Origin: Scytalidium lignicola
Taxonomy: Eukaryota > Ascomycota > Leotiomycetes
DNA length: 64,000 bases
Reading direction: 5' to 3'
Assembly: GCA_002812745.2 (NCBI GenBank)
Contig: NCSJ02000044.1
Span: 1 to 64,000, forward strand
A program made the translations under genes and the position numbers. Below the pieces are notes generated by a model. The model was not told the origin of the DNA, made no database searches, and was given only the letters and a program-made list of their open reading frames with translations. Below, one piece after another: positions 34,502 through 47,589 of this stretch. Numbering within the stretch: the first letter of the stretch is position 1; each line of letters begins with the position of its first letter.

Positions 34502-37500
34502 TTAAACATTATAACTAATAATTCAAATAATCTGTATTTTGTTCAAATAGTAACTTTTTACTTGTTACCCTTTTTAATCTTAACTAAATTAAATGTTAAT
34601 TACAAGTTTAACTTAATAAATATAACAACTCTTTTTAACTTGTCTATTATTGAATCTATTAATGGTAAGAGGTATTAGTCTTTCTTAGTTTTTATTATTT
34701 AAGTATTTGTAATCATTATAAGGTTATCCTAATAGATTATCTCCTTTTTTTTGTATAATACAGTAAACTCTAGCTTTGTTATAACCTTCTTTGTATAAAC
34801 TTCTAAGAACCATTTTCTTAAGCAATTATTTCTTCATTATCTTATTCTTAACAAGAGTTATTCAATAAATTAGTCTATAAGCTAGTCTGAATTCCTCTTT
34901 GAGCTTTATCTTATAATTCTATAGTTTATACTTAAGTAAGGTTAAATTATCAGGTCTTTTTATGAATAATTCTAATTATTTATAATATTCTTCAAGAATA
35001 TGTTTTAAGATTTTGTTAATATGGATAACTTTTAAAGACATTGAATTTTGTTCTTCTAAGAAGGTAATTATACTTGTCCTCTAATCAATTATCAGATTAT
35101 GCTTTCTTATCCATTTGATTCTTAATATTACTTAATATATTCTTAACTGTATAACATTAAAGGATATCTTCTCTTAATGATTATCATTAATCTTCATGTC
35201 TAGTTTATAAGTTTGAATATCAATTACTCTTTTAACTATATTACTGTTTGTTAACAATATTAAGTAGTTATCTTTCTTGACTCTTATACTAAGTTCAAGT
35301 CATTTTATAACTTATTTATTAATGAAGTTTCTTTTAACTCTTAAATCAATCAAAGCTTTTATTAGCTTTTTACATAGTTTTATGTTTATGTATAATAAAC
35401 TTTTATTATTCATAGAGTAAAGATTAATGTTTTTAACATTGTTAACTAATATATTATCTTTGATTTTGAAATCTTCAACATTTTCTTAAAGTTCTTTAAA
35501 TAGTATTATTTATCTTTTTATAAGATTTCTTAACTTTAGTCTATCAAGGCTTTTCTTATTCATAAATGTATATACATCTTATACTTATTCTACTATTTCA
35601 TTTCCAAGGTATTCTCTTATCTTAATAATAGAAACATTATTCTCCTTTAGAATTCTTCTTGTAAAATTCAAAAGGTATATTATTACTTCTTAGTTAAACT
35701 GTTAATTAATCCTTTATATTAATTTGTCTTTCTTTAATAATATGATAAGTGACTTTAAAGGTAGTAAATCTTCCTTTAGTTTATTAACTATAAGTAATGC
35801 TTTTATATCTTAATTAGTTTATTCAACAATAATCTTAACAGACTTCTTCTGTTCTTATTAAGTATAATACTGTTTAACTTTAAACAGTTATTTTACAGAT
35901 TTTCCTAGGCCTTAAATTTCTTTATATTATGTTTTTGCCTTTACTTAGTCTTGTTAAAAGGTTATCATTAAAAGTCCTTCTTATTGTAAGTTATATTAAC
36001 TTTATAAGACATAGCTTAATCCTTTTTNCTACTATCATCTAGACATCTTTAAGCATCTGATCAAAGTTGTCTTAGATTTAAGTTCTCTTTACTAGTAAGA
36101 GGAATTTATATATTCCCCTCTTTATCATAATACTCTGAAGGTTAGTCTTATAAACTAAAGTAAGATCTTTAAGGTTAAGTTTTTATTTCTTAACAATCAC
36201 TTCCTCTTATTATATAGTTTTATAAAGTTAGCTTTTGTTTAGAATTTCCTATTCTTTTAAACCCTTTATGTTAATTGTTAGATAATATCTTAAGATCAAT
36301 ACTTCCTTAGAAATAAAATATATTTCTGTTAGAATAACCTTGAAGTTTACTAGTATAATTATCTAAATTCTACTAACTCTTAGAATTAATCTTTATCTGT
36401 CTTAATTCTTAGCTAACTCTTTGTCTTAAGGGTATTTTATATATTAAGTCCTTGTTATAAATATTAAGTTCACTTTAAGGATTCTTGTTATTGTTATCTT
36501 GTCTGCATTTGTTTTAATAATATAATATAGTATAATTATTAAATCCTGATAAACTTCTTCTTCTGAAGAGTTTTCTTTTTTNGTCCTTAGAGTCTTCTAC
36601 CTTTGAAGATTCTAATAAGATATTTATAATTCTTAGGATTTTTATAACTTTAACTTTAACTAATATACTTGACTTATTATCTTTCTTATAAGTATTTGTT
36701 ATATGTCTAAGAAGTTTATACTTAAAATACAATTTGTTTTTTCTTCTCTTGTCAAGTTCTTCAGAGGAGATTTTAAAGGAATTCCTCTTTTTACTTTTTC
36801 CTTCAAAATACTTTTTTTCCTTTTCTTTTAAAGGTTTTTCCTTTCTTCATAGTATTTAACTTTATAAAGTTATTATAATCCTTCTTATTGTTAGTCTTCC
36901 TTTTGTTAAAATAAGATTTACCTTTCTTATCCAAGATCATCTTATATTGTTCATTCTTGATCTTAATAGACAAGTCAATTAAAGCATTAAGTGTAATAAT
37001 TATAAGTTATTAGTATAATTCTTCTTTAATAAAGTCCTTGAGTCTAGTCTTATATTAATGTATATAAGCTTCCTCTTCTTAATTAACTATTATTACATAC
37101 TAATGATAGAATATTATATATTCATTAAAGCTTTTAGTTTGTTTAAAGTAAGTTAATTGTCTTTTTGTATTCCNTTTTTTTATTAATATTCTTATACAAG
37201 CATTTAAGTTCTCTTATATAATTGACTTAACTTATAATAATATTGATTATTCCTTAATTTATTATTTCTCCATTTATTATGAACTATTTATCCTTAAAGG
37301 GTTAAAACCAAGTTTTAACTACTCTTCTCAAATATGTTAATGCTTATAATACTTTATACATGTCTTAAAGTAATAAGTAATCATTCAACACTAAATAAGT
37401 TCTTGTTTGAACAAGGTATACCTTTAACTTCTTTTTGTCCTTATAAAACAAGTTTAACTTAACAATCTTAACTTCTTTAAGTATTGTTATTAGAATTTGT

Positions 37501-38273
37501 TCTATGTTATTCTTTAATTCAAAGTCTGAATTAAAGTTTAAACTTAGAGTTCTTAGTACTAAAACTGATTTTAGATTAGGTTTAGATAATAAAAGTACTA
37601 GTTTTTTTCTTACAACTCTTGACAATTCTCTTATAGTTAATCCTTTTGTTAACTTAATAGTTTACTTTAATAGTATAACAACTTCCTTTAATACTTGTTC
37701 TTGAATGTTAGTTTCTTCAATAATTTAATTCTTATCTTGGTTTTCTTCAAAATTATTTTCTGAACTTTCCTCAAATCTCTCTTCAGATTCTTCTTCAGAT
37801 TCTTCCTTAAAACCTTCTTCAAAACCTTCTTCAAGTTATTATTTGTTATTGTTATTATTTACTAATATACTTGTTTCCAAATCCTAATTCATTAAGATAA
37901 GTAATATTCAAAATATTATAAAACTATATTATCCAGGTTATTAGATAACTAAGGTTAAGGTAAATGTTCAAGGACAGTAGAAACATATAATACTTAAGCA
38001 AGTGATTAAGCTAAAGGTAAGATCTAATAATATATTTAAGTTGAACATAAGGAGTTTACTCTTATGTTCTTATAGTATACTTTTATAGATAATGAAATAC
38101 AGTTGAACCCTTAGACCCTCAAGTCTTCAAGTCTTAAGCTGAAGGACCTTAGACCCCTTAAGTCCCAAGTCCTTATCATGTAACTGTTTAATTGTTAGGT
38201 TCTCTTTATATAATGTATTTGTACTAAGCCTCAGGCTTATGCTAATTAACATGTTGTAGTAAAACCTGTAACA
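34502..38273 (-). mobile_element. Gypsy family A copy 3, 5' portion
   Basis: This is the reverse complement of family A from its 5' LTR (37914-38273) through gag to the reverse transcriptase, ending at a position matching about 5250 of copy 1. The RT fingers and palm part lies at 34560-35000. The gag ATG survives (MN followed by TAG where copy 1 has CAG). The stretch 37365-37625 is open on the minus strand and contains VEIVKLNLFYKDKKKLK-like gag core; 36514-36732 contains YFKYKLLRHITNTYKKDNK, the knuckle with Cys to Tyr. The rest of pol and the 3' LTR are missing. Confidence 0.83.
37914..38273 (-). repeat. Family A copy 3, 5' LTR
   Basis: In plus orientation it runs from TATTATAAAAC to CCTGTAACA. 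It aligns with the other three family A LTRs. Its outer end borders family E sequence at 38274. Confidence 0.82.
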
Positions 38274-39959
38274 AGAATATATTTTATATTAAAGTTGAGA
38301 AAGCATCTTAATAGAAAATTAAGATATTAGTTAATAATGTTATAAAGAGAAGAAATACTTAAAGAAACAACATTTAAAGAAGTAGTTTCTAAATTAAGTA
38401 TCTTAAGCTTAGTCATTAGTTAAAGCTTATATATGTACAAATAATCATAGATTCAATAAGACATCATTATAAGGTTATAATAAGTAATATAACTTATAAG
38501 TTTAAGCTTGTTATGAAGACTAATAATTATAAACACTTTGTCTTATAAGTATATACTTGTTTAATAAGTATACTTAAAACAGCAGATAATTCTTTTATTA
38601 AGTTAATAACTGACTTAATACATAATTTACAATAGAAGGATACTTTTGTTCAAAGACAATATTAATAGTTAATTTAGAGGAAGAGAACTATTAAAATTAT
38701 TAAGAAAAGACTTTAATGTTATAAGAGTAATGATTTTCAAGGTAAGTTAACTCTTGAGAACAAAAGCTTTGTACAAAAGTATAAGGAGTAAAGTTCTAAG
38801 AGAACTTATGTTAAGATAATGTAATTAAAGCAAGATTATAAAGAAGAGTTTATGATCATGAAATATAATGACTAAGACATTAAAGAAGAAATTATTAATA
38901 TGAATAAGAGATTAAATAAAGTTAAAGAGTTATAATGTAATAAGGGAAATTATAAAGAAGAATCCATAGCCTTAAGGTATAATGACTAGAACATTAAAGG
39001 AGAAACTTTAGATTTACATAAGGAGTTAAAAGTAATTAAAGAGTAATTATAAAGAATAAATTGTATAAGTTTCCTTTAATACCAAGGCAAAATATGTTTT
39101 AGACAATAACATAATAAGGATAAAGATATTGATTATAAATCATGATAACCTTATAATAAAGTATTTTAGAATCTTAAAAACATTAAAATTGATTTAGCAA
39201 AAGTATTTTTAGCCAAGCTTAAGAAGAGATATGAAGTGCTAAGTATATACTTATATTATTTGTCAAAGAACAAAGGTAAGGTAATATATATTATATAGAA
39301 TATTAATATTATTACTTTATTTAAAGTAATTATGGACAAAGATTTTAATGGACTTCATTATAAATTTACCTCTAAGTAAATAGAGTAATATAGTATATAA
39401 TTTATATTTAGTTATCATTAATAAATATATATAAATAACATAATATATTCCTTATAAGAAGACAATTACAACATTAGAATTAACAAAGTTATTTCTATAG
39501 TATATTATTAAAGATTTTAGTACTTTAAAGAGTATAATCTTAAATTGAAGACTTTAATTTATTAATAAGTTTTAAGCTTCTTTATGTTTTTACTTATAAG
39601 TACAAAGATACTTATTAACAACATTTTACCCTTAAAGCAACAGATAAACAGAAGTTTAGAATCAAATATTAGAATATTATTTANAAGTGTTTTGTTCATA
39701 TAAACAAGACAACTAAGCATCAAAGTTAACTTTTGTAAAATTCATATATAATAATAATATCCATAGTATTACTAACATAACTCCTTTTTACAATATATAT
39801 AATTATAACCTTAAGATCTAAGTTAACATCAAGGATAATGTTATGAAGAGGAGAGTAATTATTATATAAGAAAGAATAAAAATATTGTAAAAAGAAAAAA
39901 GAAGTAATAACAAAGTAATAATAAGAAGTTACAAAANGTATAAAAGAAGTATTATAACA

Positions 39960-40450
39960 AAAAACAAAAGTTAATAACATTTAAGATAAGTGATTTTATA
40001 ATGATATCCACAAAGAATTTACAATAATAAAAACTTAATAAGAAGTTATTAGATTAATATTTAAAACTATTAAAGGTAGTCTAGGTTATGAATAATAACC
40101 TTGTATATAAACTGAAGTTACCCCTTAAAATAAGAGTATACCTGATCTTTTATGTATTCCTTTTTGAATTATACTATTATAAATCTAGTATAATACTAAA
40201 GTTCTTAGAAGAAAAGGCTANTTGATAGTAAAAATGAGTAAGAGGTTAAAGTTATCCTAGATCATGAAGTTAAGAAGAATAGAACTTAATAATACCTTGT
40301 AAAATAAAAAGGATTCTTATTAGCAGAAGATACTTAGAAGTTGTTAAAGTACTTATAAAACATTATGAAGAAGCTTAAAGAGTATAAAAAACAATATGAA
40401 CAACTACTTATAAAAGAAGTAATCTCCTTAAAATTAACATAATAGAAAGT
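39960..40450 (+). pseudogene. Family E integrase C-terminus and chromodomain
   Basis: With Gln restored at stop positions only in reading, the plus strand shows an ISTKNL tail motif near 40005, YKLKLPLKIRVY and a VSLLEP-like segment (40110-40175), then a chromodomain at about 40235-40350 with VKVILDHEVKKNRT, YLVK and KGFLLAEDT, followed by LKEYKKQYEQLL. The order and spacing match families A, C and D. Confidence 0.75.
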
Positions 40451-42412
40451 TATAAGGAAAAAGGGTAAAAAAGTGAAAAAANGTTAAATTAAAACTAAAG
40501 TATTTAAAGGTAAAAAGTTATTTACTTAGTAATAATGTTTATAAGTACTCTTATACTTATACTTTCTCTTCTTCAACAAAGGGTTATCATCTTCTTTATT
40601 ACTTTTATCATTACTATTACCATCTTCACTACTATTACCATTACTATTAATAAGGTTACTAGGTTAAACAAGAGAAGTTGTAAACCTGTTATCTTTAAAC
40701 TAGAGATAACACCTTGAAGAGGTAAGAAGAAGACTAAGCACAAGGTTAGTAAAGAGTATTATACTAAGGACTAAGACTAGGACAAGTATTATCAACTTAA
40801 AACATTTGTTAATAAAGTAAGCAGAGTAATAACAAAGAACAATAAGGACATTACCCTCTTATACTCTTAAAAAACAAGAATAAGTAAGATAATAAACTAG
40901 AAGGATAAGAGAACTATTGTTATTATTATTATCTGACTCTTTTAACTTACTTAACTTAACATCCTTTAAAGAGGATATATCTTTATCAGAAGATATATTG
41001 TCATTAAAGAGATTTGTTTGTAAAACATTAATAATGTACTAGTTAAAAGGAAAAGAAGAAAAAATACTTACTATTTCTTAAATAATACTATTTAAAGCTT
41101 TAAAGTAGTTATTAATACTCTTTAAGATCTTATTAACTATATTTAACTTATTATTATTTATCTTTTCCTTCTTGATTTCTTAGTAAAGTATATTCTTAAT
41201 ATGTTTAGTATATTCATGTTATATTACTTAAAAGGTAATAATAATTATAATAATACTTATTATTATTTGATCAATAAACTAGAGTAACTTATTCATATAA
41301 TAATAATACTCTTTAAGAACTTTTATATATTTTTTATACTTGTAAGTATACTCTTTATACTTGTTATTAGTTTATAAAATAAGACATTTAAAGTTAAGTT
41401 AAGTAGATAAAGACTTATTATACTGTAAACAATAAGGATATATGAGTTTTTTNGCATTTCTTAATTATAATAAGCTAATTATATATTAGTTGAAGAGTTA
41501 GTGAAAGTAAATAAAGGAAACTTACTTAAAAGTTAAAAGATCTAACAGGAAAGATTATAAAAGTTAGTTAAAGAGTTTTTGATATGTTAAAGGAGAGAAA
41601 GGTAAAAAAGAAGAAAAGTAAAGTACTTATATAATTATAATTAAAAGTAAAGAATAGTAAATAATAAGATAAGTATTTGTATAATACTACTTAAAGTTTA
41701 ACTTCAAGCTTTAAAAAATTAAAAGAGGGGAAAACTTACCTTGTAAAGGTAATGGATAAAATGATAAAGAGAGAAAGGGAAAAGAAAAGGAATAATAAAA
41801 GGGGTTTATATAAACCTTTAAAAACATTAATGATTATATATTATACTTTACTTATTTAAGAACTTTAGAATATTTACTGATCTTTACTTAATTCTATAAT
41901 AATTTAGGAATTACTTTATAAGATTATTATATTAAGAGAATACTTATGTTTAATTATAATTAAAAAGCTTAGTATTAAGAATAACTTCATGTTTGTTATG
42001 TTTAAGTATTTTATATTTACTTTGTTTGACTTTGCATTATTAATGACAAAGAGAAACAAGTAAAGTACTAGATTTTCATTTAAGACTTACATCCTTTCAG
42101 AAGGACTGAAAGAGCTAATAATTAAAAGGTATAAGAGAAATAGTAAAGTTATGTCTATATACATATGTAAAGCTTGTTATTAACATAAGAGACTTGTGTA
42201 TTATAACATCAAAAGGATATTAAAAAGGTATATTAACTTAAAAGTATCATAATATTAAGTTATTGAACAAAGATATTATTTTAAGACTTTTACATTTGAA
42301 AGAAGTATAAGATTCAAGAATGACCTTTATATTTGTAAACTTTAAAAGAAGTGTTAAAGAACATTAAGAGCTTGTAACTCTTGAGGACAAGAGCTTTAAG
42401 AGGGGGGGATAA
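40451..42412 (+). pseudogene. Family E post-chromodomain region ending TLEDKSFKRGG
   Basis: This stretch lies where family D carries its extra ORF. Its last 120 bp read FVNFKRSVKEH.ELVTLEDKSFKRGG and stop at the polypurine tract; family D ends with a similar KDKSLK segment. The middle is too degraded to follow; 40535-40717 is open on the plus strand but is a low-complexity Leu/Ile/Thr frame and probably meaningless, while the opposite strand there is Asn/Ser/Lys-rich. Confidence 0.45.
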
Positions 42413-42599
42413 TGTTAAAGCTTGGATTACAAAGCCTAAGAAGTATATATAATATATTAAGCATATGAACAAAGTATTAAGATAAAAGCTTACTTTAAGA
42501 GTATACAAGACTTGATATATATAAGGGTAACTTAAGCAGTTATTATAATTTGGATTCTTCAAGAATTAGTTTAGAAAATAGAACAAGCTTAATTGTTAA

Positions 42600-45500
42600 T
42601 GCTATTACCTCCTTGATTATGATTCACTGTCTTTACCCTGGATTCAGTCTATAACAGAAGGCTAGATTTAAGGCTAAGAATATAAGTTGATTTAACATTA
42701 AAGTTTATAACTTTGACAAATGTTTTAAGGAATGTTTTAAGTAGTATATTATTGATTATAAAGATGATGATTTAAAAGAAGAGTTAAAGATTACTTTCAA
42801 AGCCCTTTTAGTAGATGATAATAATACTAAGCTTGAACAAGATAATAATGTCTTTATAAATGTCTTTATAACTTTTACTACTTTATTTAATAATCTTTTA
42901 GTTGAATTAACAACCTTTACTGTTATAAAACTTGTAAACTAAGCTTTTATACATTAACTTATCATTGAAGTGCTTACTCTAATCGTTGAAATACTTATAC
43001 TTACACTTATTAAAGTGATTACAAATGTATATAATATAATTAGTATAACAAGATATGATTTTAAACAGTTTTATAGAATTATAATCAATACAAGAGCCTT
43101 TAAATACTTTATAGCCAGTTATAACCAATTTCAAGCCTTATAATGAGTAGACGAAAGTATTATACTTAACAATGTTATACAAGATGTAATAATTATACAG
43201 TTTAACATAAGATCTACTTCCTTGATAAGCTTTATAATGATAATTACATTTATTAGTCAAATAGAATTCTACATTATTTAAGTAAATATATCTTTCTTAT
43301 TTAACATAACTGATATAAATCATTTAAGTATATACCTTAACAATTTTATAAACAACTTAGTCATATTATAAGGTGAAATACTAATTGTATACTAATTTAG
43401 TCATCCTTTTATATTGTAAAAGATTCTTTTACAAGTGTTAATTGTTGAATCTTTTGATTAGAACCTTTGTTTCTTGACTAATGTTGAATTATAATGTTTA
43501 CACTAGTATTTTGGCCATTTATCAGTAAGTAAGCTTCAGAAGATATTAGACTGAGCTAGTCATAATATTAACAAATAAGTTTTAAAGTACTTGACTAAGT
43601 ATTATGTTCATTGTTAATGTTATAATAAGTTGTCAGAATACTTTAGATTTAGCTTTAAAGACAACATCAGCTTTAATTACTTTATTATTGTGGATATCTT
43701 TTATATCTTTAAAAAGTTAATTCTTTATATTGTTGATGAGAGTACTCATTACTAAACTAGTAAATAGCTCTAGAATATTAATGTTAAACATACTTAAGAT
43801 GTACTTTGAATATACTGGATTAATACTTATTTAAGCTCTTTTAACCAGATTACCATTAACATTGGAAAGAACTTTATAAGTAAAGAATTTTAACAATATA
43901 CTAATACTATAAGAATTACTTTGAAGGTTATCTTAGTAAAAGTTTATAACTTCATTAGAATTGTTAAAAGGTATTATAGCCTTGTATAACATACTTATTA
44001 AATTATTATCACAGAGATCTATGATATTGACAAGGATATAGCTTTACAAATGGCTTTTAAAGTTGTTAATAATTTAATAAGTTTAGACAACTTTGTTCTT
44101 ATACTTTTAATGTATAGTATCTACTCTTGAATGTCTGAATTCAATGTTCTCTCCTTAATAATTACTTAAAGAGTAGTTGTAATTAAAAAGGTAATGGAGG
44201 AGATATATAAATTGAGGGTAAAATGTCAAGTTTAGAATGTTCTCAATATGTAAAATAACTTAAATGTAGATAGTATTTATAACTTATTACTGAATTCACA
44301 AGTCCTTGTATAGAAGGAAGATAATACCAGTCAGAATAGGAGTTAAGAAGGATTATACAAACTTGTTAATATAAACAATAAATCTTGTGTATTAACATTA
44401 CCTTATAACAACATAACATTCTAATTAACCTTTGTGAAGCCTTACCTTATACTAATGACAAAGCTAAATGATATTGAGTTATTAAAGGCTAATACTGAAG
44501 ATGTTGAAGAAGAGGAGAATTATGAGGAAAACAACTTTACAATTATTATATTATTATTATTAACATAGCTTGTACAATTTATATAACTTATTAAATGTAG
44601 AAGAGGAAGATTATATAAGTACTTTATTAATACAAACCTGGCTAATATTATTATGTTCATACAAGATGATATTATTGTATTTACACAAGATAAACACTAA
44701 TATACAGCTTCTTAATAAGCTGAAATATTAAGGTTATTAAAGAAGGGAATCTTTGAAATTATCTTGGTAACAAATATACTTGAAAGGGTATATATCTTTA
44801 ATATAAGATTTGTAAACAAGATCAAGAATAAAAGAACAAAAAAGCTTTTAAGAAATTAAGGCTTATAGTATAAGTATATAATAATAAAGGAAAAGAATTA
44901 GTTTTGACTTAATCTTTAACCATTCAACATATTAACTAAAGAATTATTCTTTATATTATAGTTATAAAAAGTAAAATTATAGATTTATACTTACAAGACA
45001 TTTCTTAAGCTTATGTATAATCAATAACCTTGTTAAACTGTGATTTTTACATATAATTACTTGTTAAGCTTATTTAACAACTATATCTTCAGAAGGATTT
45101 GATTTTAAGGGTTATTAAACCTTTATATAAAGTTCTTGAAGCTAGGAACCATTAGTTTAAGACTTATTACTTATATCATGTTAAGGAGCTTTTAATAGAG
45201 TAATCTACTTATGACTTATGCTTTTTGTATAATAATAACTTATTTAGCCTTGTCAGCCTTTAAACTGATGATATACTGTTTGTTAAAGACTTTAAGTTTA
45301 TATAACAAGAATAAGTACAACTTTAAAAGGTTAAGTTTTTAGTTAAGGAATAAGAGATTTTAACCTTTGAAAAGAGCTTTAAGTTTAATAATAATGTTAT
45401 TTAATTACAAGATGATGAAATCATCTTTACTCAAGAGTATTAGTATAGTAATCTAAAGTTTATAAGTAATAAATTAATGAATACAACAAGTTCTTGTAGA

Positions 45501-46260
45501 ATTATATGTTAAAACCTCTTTATCAAAGAGTAATATGTTGTTTAATGTGCAGGAAGAGTATATATCACATTAGTTTACTAGTCAAAAGCTATATTTAACT
45601 TGTTAATTATAGTTTAAGTTGTAAATTCAAATGAAAAGGATGTCAAAGTTTTGAATAAACAATTATAATAGCAAATTGAAAATGCTATTAAGAGTTTACA
45701 CTTTGTCAAGTTAGACAAAAACACTTTATAACTATTAGTATTTACAAATACTTCTTTTGCAAACAATAAGGACTTGTTCTTGTAGATTAGTTATGTTTTA
45801 GCTTTAGCAGATGGAGAAGGAAATGCAAATATATTATATTAGTCCTTGATTAAGTGCAAAAGGGTTACTCAAAGTATTCTAGCCTTTGAAATCTATGGAA
45901 TAGCTTATAGGTTTAATATAGGAGCCTTTATCAAATCCACCATCGATAAGGCCTTGAAGATTAGCCTCCTACTAACTCTTTGTACAAATTTGAAATCACT
46001 TTATAATTGCTTTGTCAAGCTGGGAATTACACAAGAAAAGTGCTTGATAATCGACGTGATATGCCTCTGCCAGGCCTACAAGTGACAGGAGATTGTAAAG
46101 GTTAAATGGATATAGGGAACTACAAATCTAGCCGATTCCATGACCAAGGAGAAGTCTTCGAACGCTTTAAAGCAATTGGTGGATACGAATAAAGTGCAAT
46201 TGGAAGTGGTGGAATGGGTGGAATGTGGAGGAAGTGGAGGAAGTAGCAGTAAAGTTTGAG
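42600..46260 (+). pseudogene. Ty1/copia pol (gag end, protease, integrase, RT, RNase H)
   Basis: Plus-strand order: FKAKNISRF region after the gag knuckle (about 42660), protease-like YRIIINTRAFKYF (family DTGASK, about 43075-43110), GAG-pre-integrase H2C2 region about 43490-43620 (LH.YFGHLSVSKLQKIL, YLTKYYVHC), integrase core from VDIFYIFKKLILYIVDE (43690-43740) through IDKDIALQMAFKVVN (44030-44070), reverse transcriptase about 44570-45500, and RNase H with the open stretch 45846-46085. The end reads TKEKSSNALKQLVDTNKV, then EVVEWVE, the typical fungal copia terminus. This domain order separates it from the gypsy elements. RIP stops are dense up to about 45840 and almost absent after. Confidence 0.87.
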
Positions 46261-46383
46261 CAATAGCTTGGAGCTAAGCCCAAATAGGCAATTAGCATGT
46301 GATCAGGAGAAAACAGCGGATTTGAGCTTTTACGGCTCTATGGCTTTTGTACGATAGTTTGGCAATTTTCAGAGTAGTTCCAG

Positions 46384-46570
46384 TGTTGGTGGACTAGTCA
46401 CGTGTGGACACGATCAGTCACATGCTAGCTAGTCCTAATTAGGTAGTGGGGAGCTGTAGCCTTAAGCTACAGCTCTACCCCACCACCTTTACAATCAGTC
46501 AACCATCAACACAACTAGTATATCACCCATAAAGTGACGTACTACGTGTTATATCGGTAGTGTACCGACA
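46384..46570 (+). repeat. Copia 3' LTR
   Basis: The block starts TGTTGGT and ends ACCGACA, inverted ends with one transition. It begins about 120 bp after the end of pol, contains CACGTG and CATGCTAGCTAG motifs and a strong hairpin (stem GAGCTGTAGC at 46451-46460, loop CTTAA, stem GCTACAGCTC at 46466-46475, extended outward by a G/C-rich imperfect stem). No second LTR occurs in the window; the 5' half of the element is lost at about 42600. GC-normal, not RIP-mutated. Confidence 0.7.
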
Positions 46571-47589
46571 GTTTATTCTGTATTTTTTGATTAAATTAAT
46601 TTTGTAATGGACTCCAATCAATGTGTTAACCTTCCAAAAGATCGATGATCTTACATTAGATTGCGGAATATACGTAGTCCCACACTATCATTATGATGAT
46701 CCCATACCAATCATCGTCTAACCCTGATCATCCGAGATGATCTTCATCCCACCCCTAATAATCCACCGTGATCATCGCCTTACGATCAACCCAACAATTA
46801 TCGCCCCTACGACCGTTAAGGCCCACGTGGCATTTAGCACCTACCTAATATTAGTGCAAGGACCACTTCCGGAAATAGACGACACCACATCTGTGATCTT
46901 AGCACATAGTTCAAGGATATGAGGCTAGCGTCTATGACTCTAAAGTGTTGCCTTTGGAAGAAGCGGCAGAATCCAATGACGAAGGGTCAGCATTGAGCTA
47001 TTACTGTGATTCAGGAAGCAGAGCCTATCAGCTATGATGCTATTATGATGGCAAGACGACAAGCTACGTGAGTTAAGTAGGTAGAATTAGGGTGATAATA
47101 TAGTAGGAGAATAGCGCAAGCGGGTAAAAAATGAAGAAAATATGTATATATCTCAACTGCCTCAATTCATTCTCTATTGACGTTGATATATAATCAATTA
47201 CGTGTTAAAACCTCTAATTGCAATTCTAACAGGTAGAGTGCACATGTTGGTCAACATTAGAAATCACATAATGAAAAATCAATTGTGGAATATGAAAGCC
47301 GAAAACTTTTCCTAGAAGACTTCTACAGTACGATTTATGAAAAGAAATAGTATTTTAGAATAGATGCTAGCTTTGGAATTAGGTGTCATTTCGGTGCGGA
47401 ATTGTGGAGAAGGTAATCGAACAGCTTTGGCGATGTGGTCAAACTGACCGATTTAGTCGTAAGCATTGATGCACCTAATTTTCTTGACTTTCTAATACCA
47501 TTCCCTTAACAGTCAATCTATTTTGTCCATATGAGAAGTATCTAGGCTATACCATCGTACTTCTCTTATTCGGTTTATCAGTATAGCAC
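46571..47589. other. GC-normal spacer, no gene recognised
   Basis: Between 46625 and 46770 the words GATCATC and GATGATC recur about six times, giving short palindromic neighbours. An open frame at 46737-46922 has no resemblance to any family I know and is likely chance. Pyrimidine-rich sequence near 47500-47580 shows nothing further. Confidence 0.35.

Larger units (their letters stand above)
38274..42590 (+). mobile_element. Gypsy family E, 3' portion with start of 3' LTR
   Basis: The only firmly read domains are the integrase C-terminus and a chromodomain. 38274-39900 gives Lys/Glu/Gln-rich translations I could not assign. After the chromodomain about 2 kb remain before the polypurine tract (AGAGGGGGGGATAA, 42399-42412), ending in TLEDKSFKRGG, like family D. 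An LTR starts TGTTAAAGCTTGG at 42413; its end near 42590 is not defined because the copia remnant follows. The 5' end is cut by family A copy 3. Confidence 0.6.

Noticed and set aside
40535..40717. Leu/Ile/Thr-rich frame that could pass for a membrane protein
   Set aside because: Low-complexity AT-rich sequence in a decayed retroelement; hydrophobic frames arise by chance in such DNA. The same applies to 56431-56628 and 42314-42562.
46697..46770. Repeated GATCATC/GATGATC words as a possible CRISPR-like or operator array
   Set aside because: No constant repeat length or spacer pattern, and the organism is clearly a eukaryote; treated as local simple sequence.
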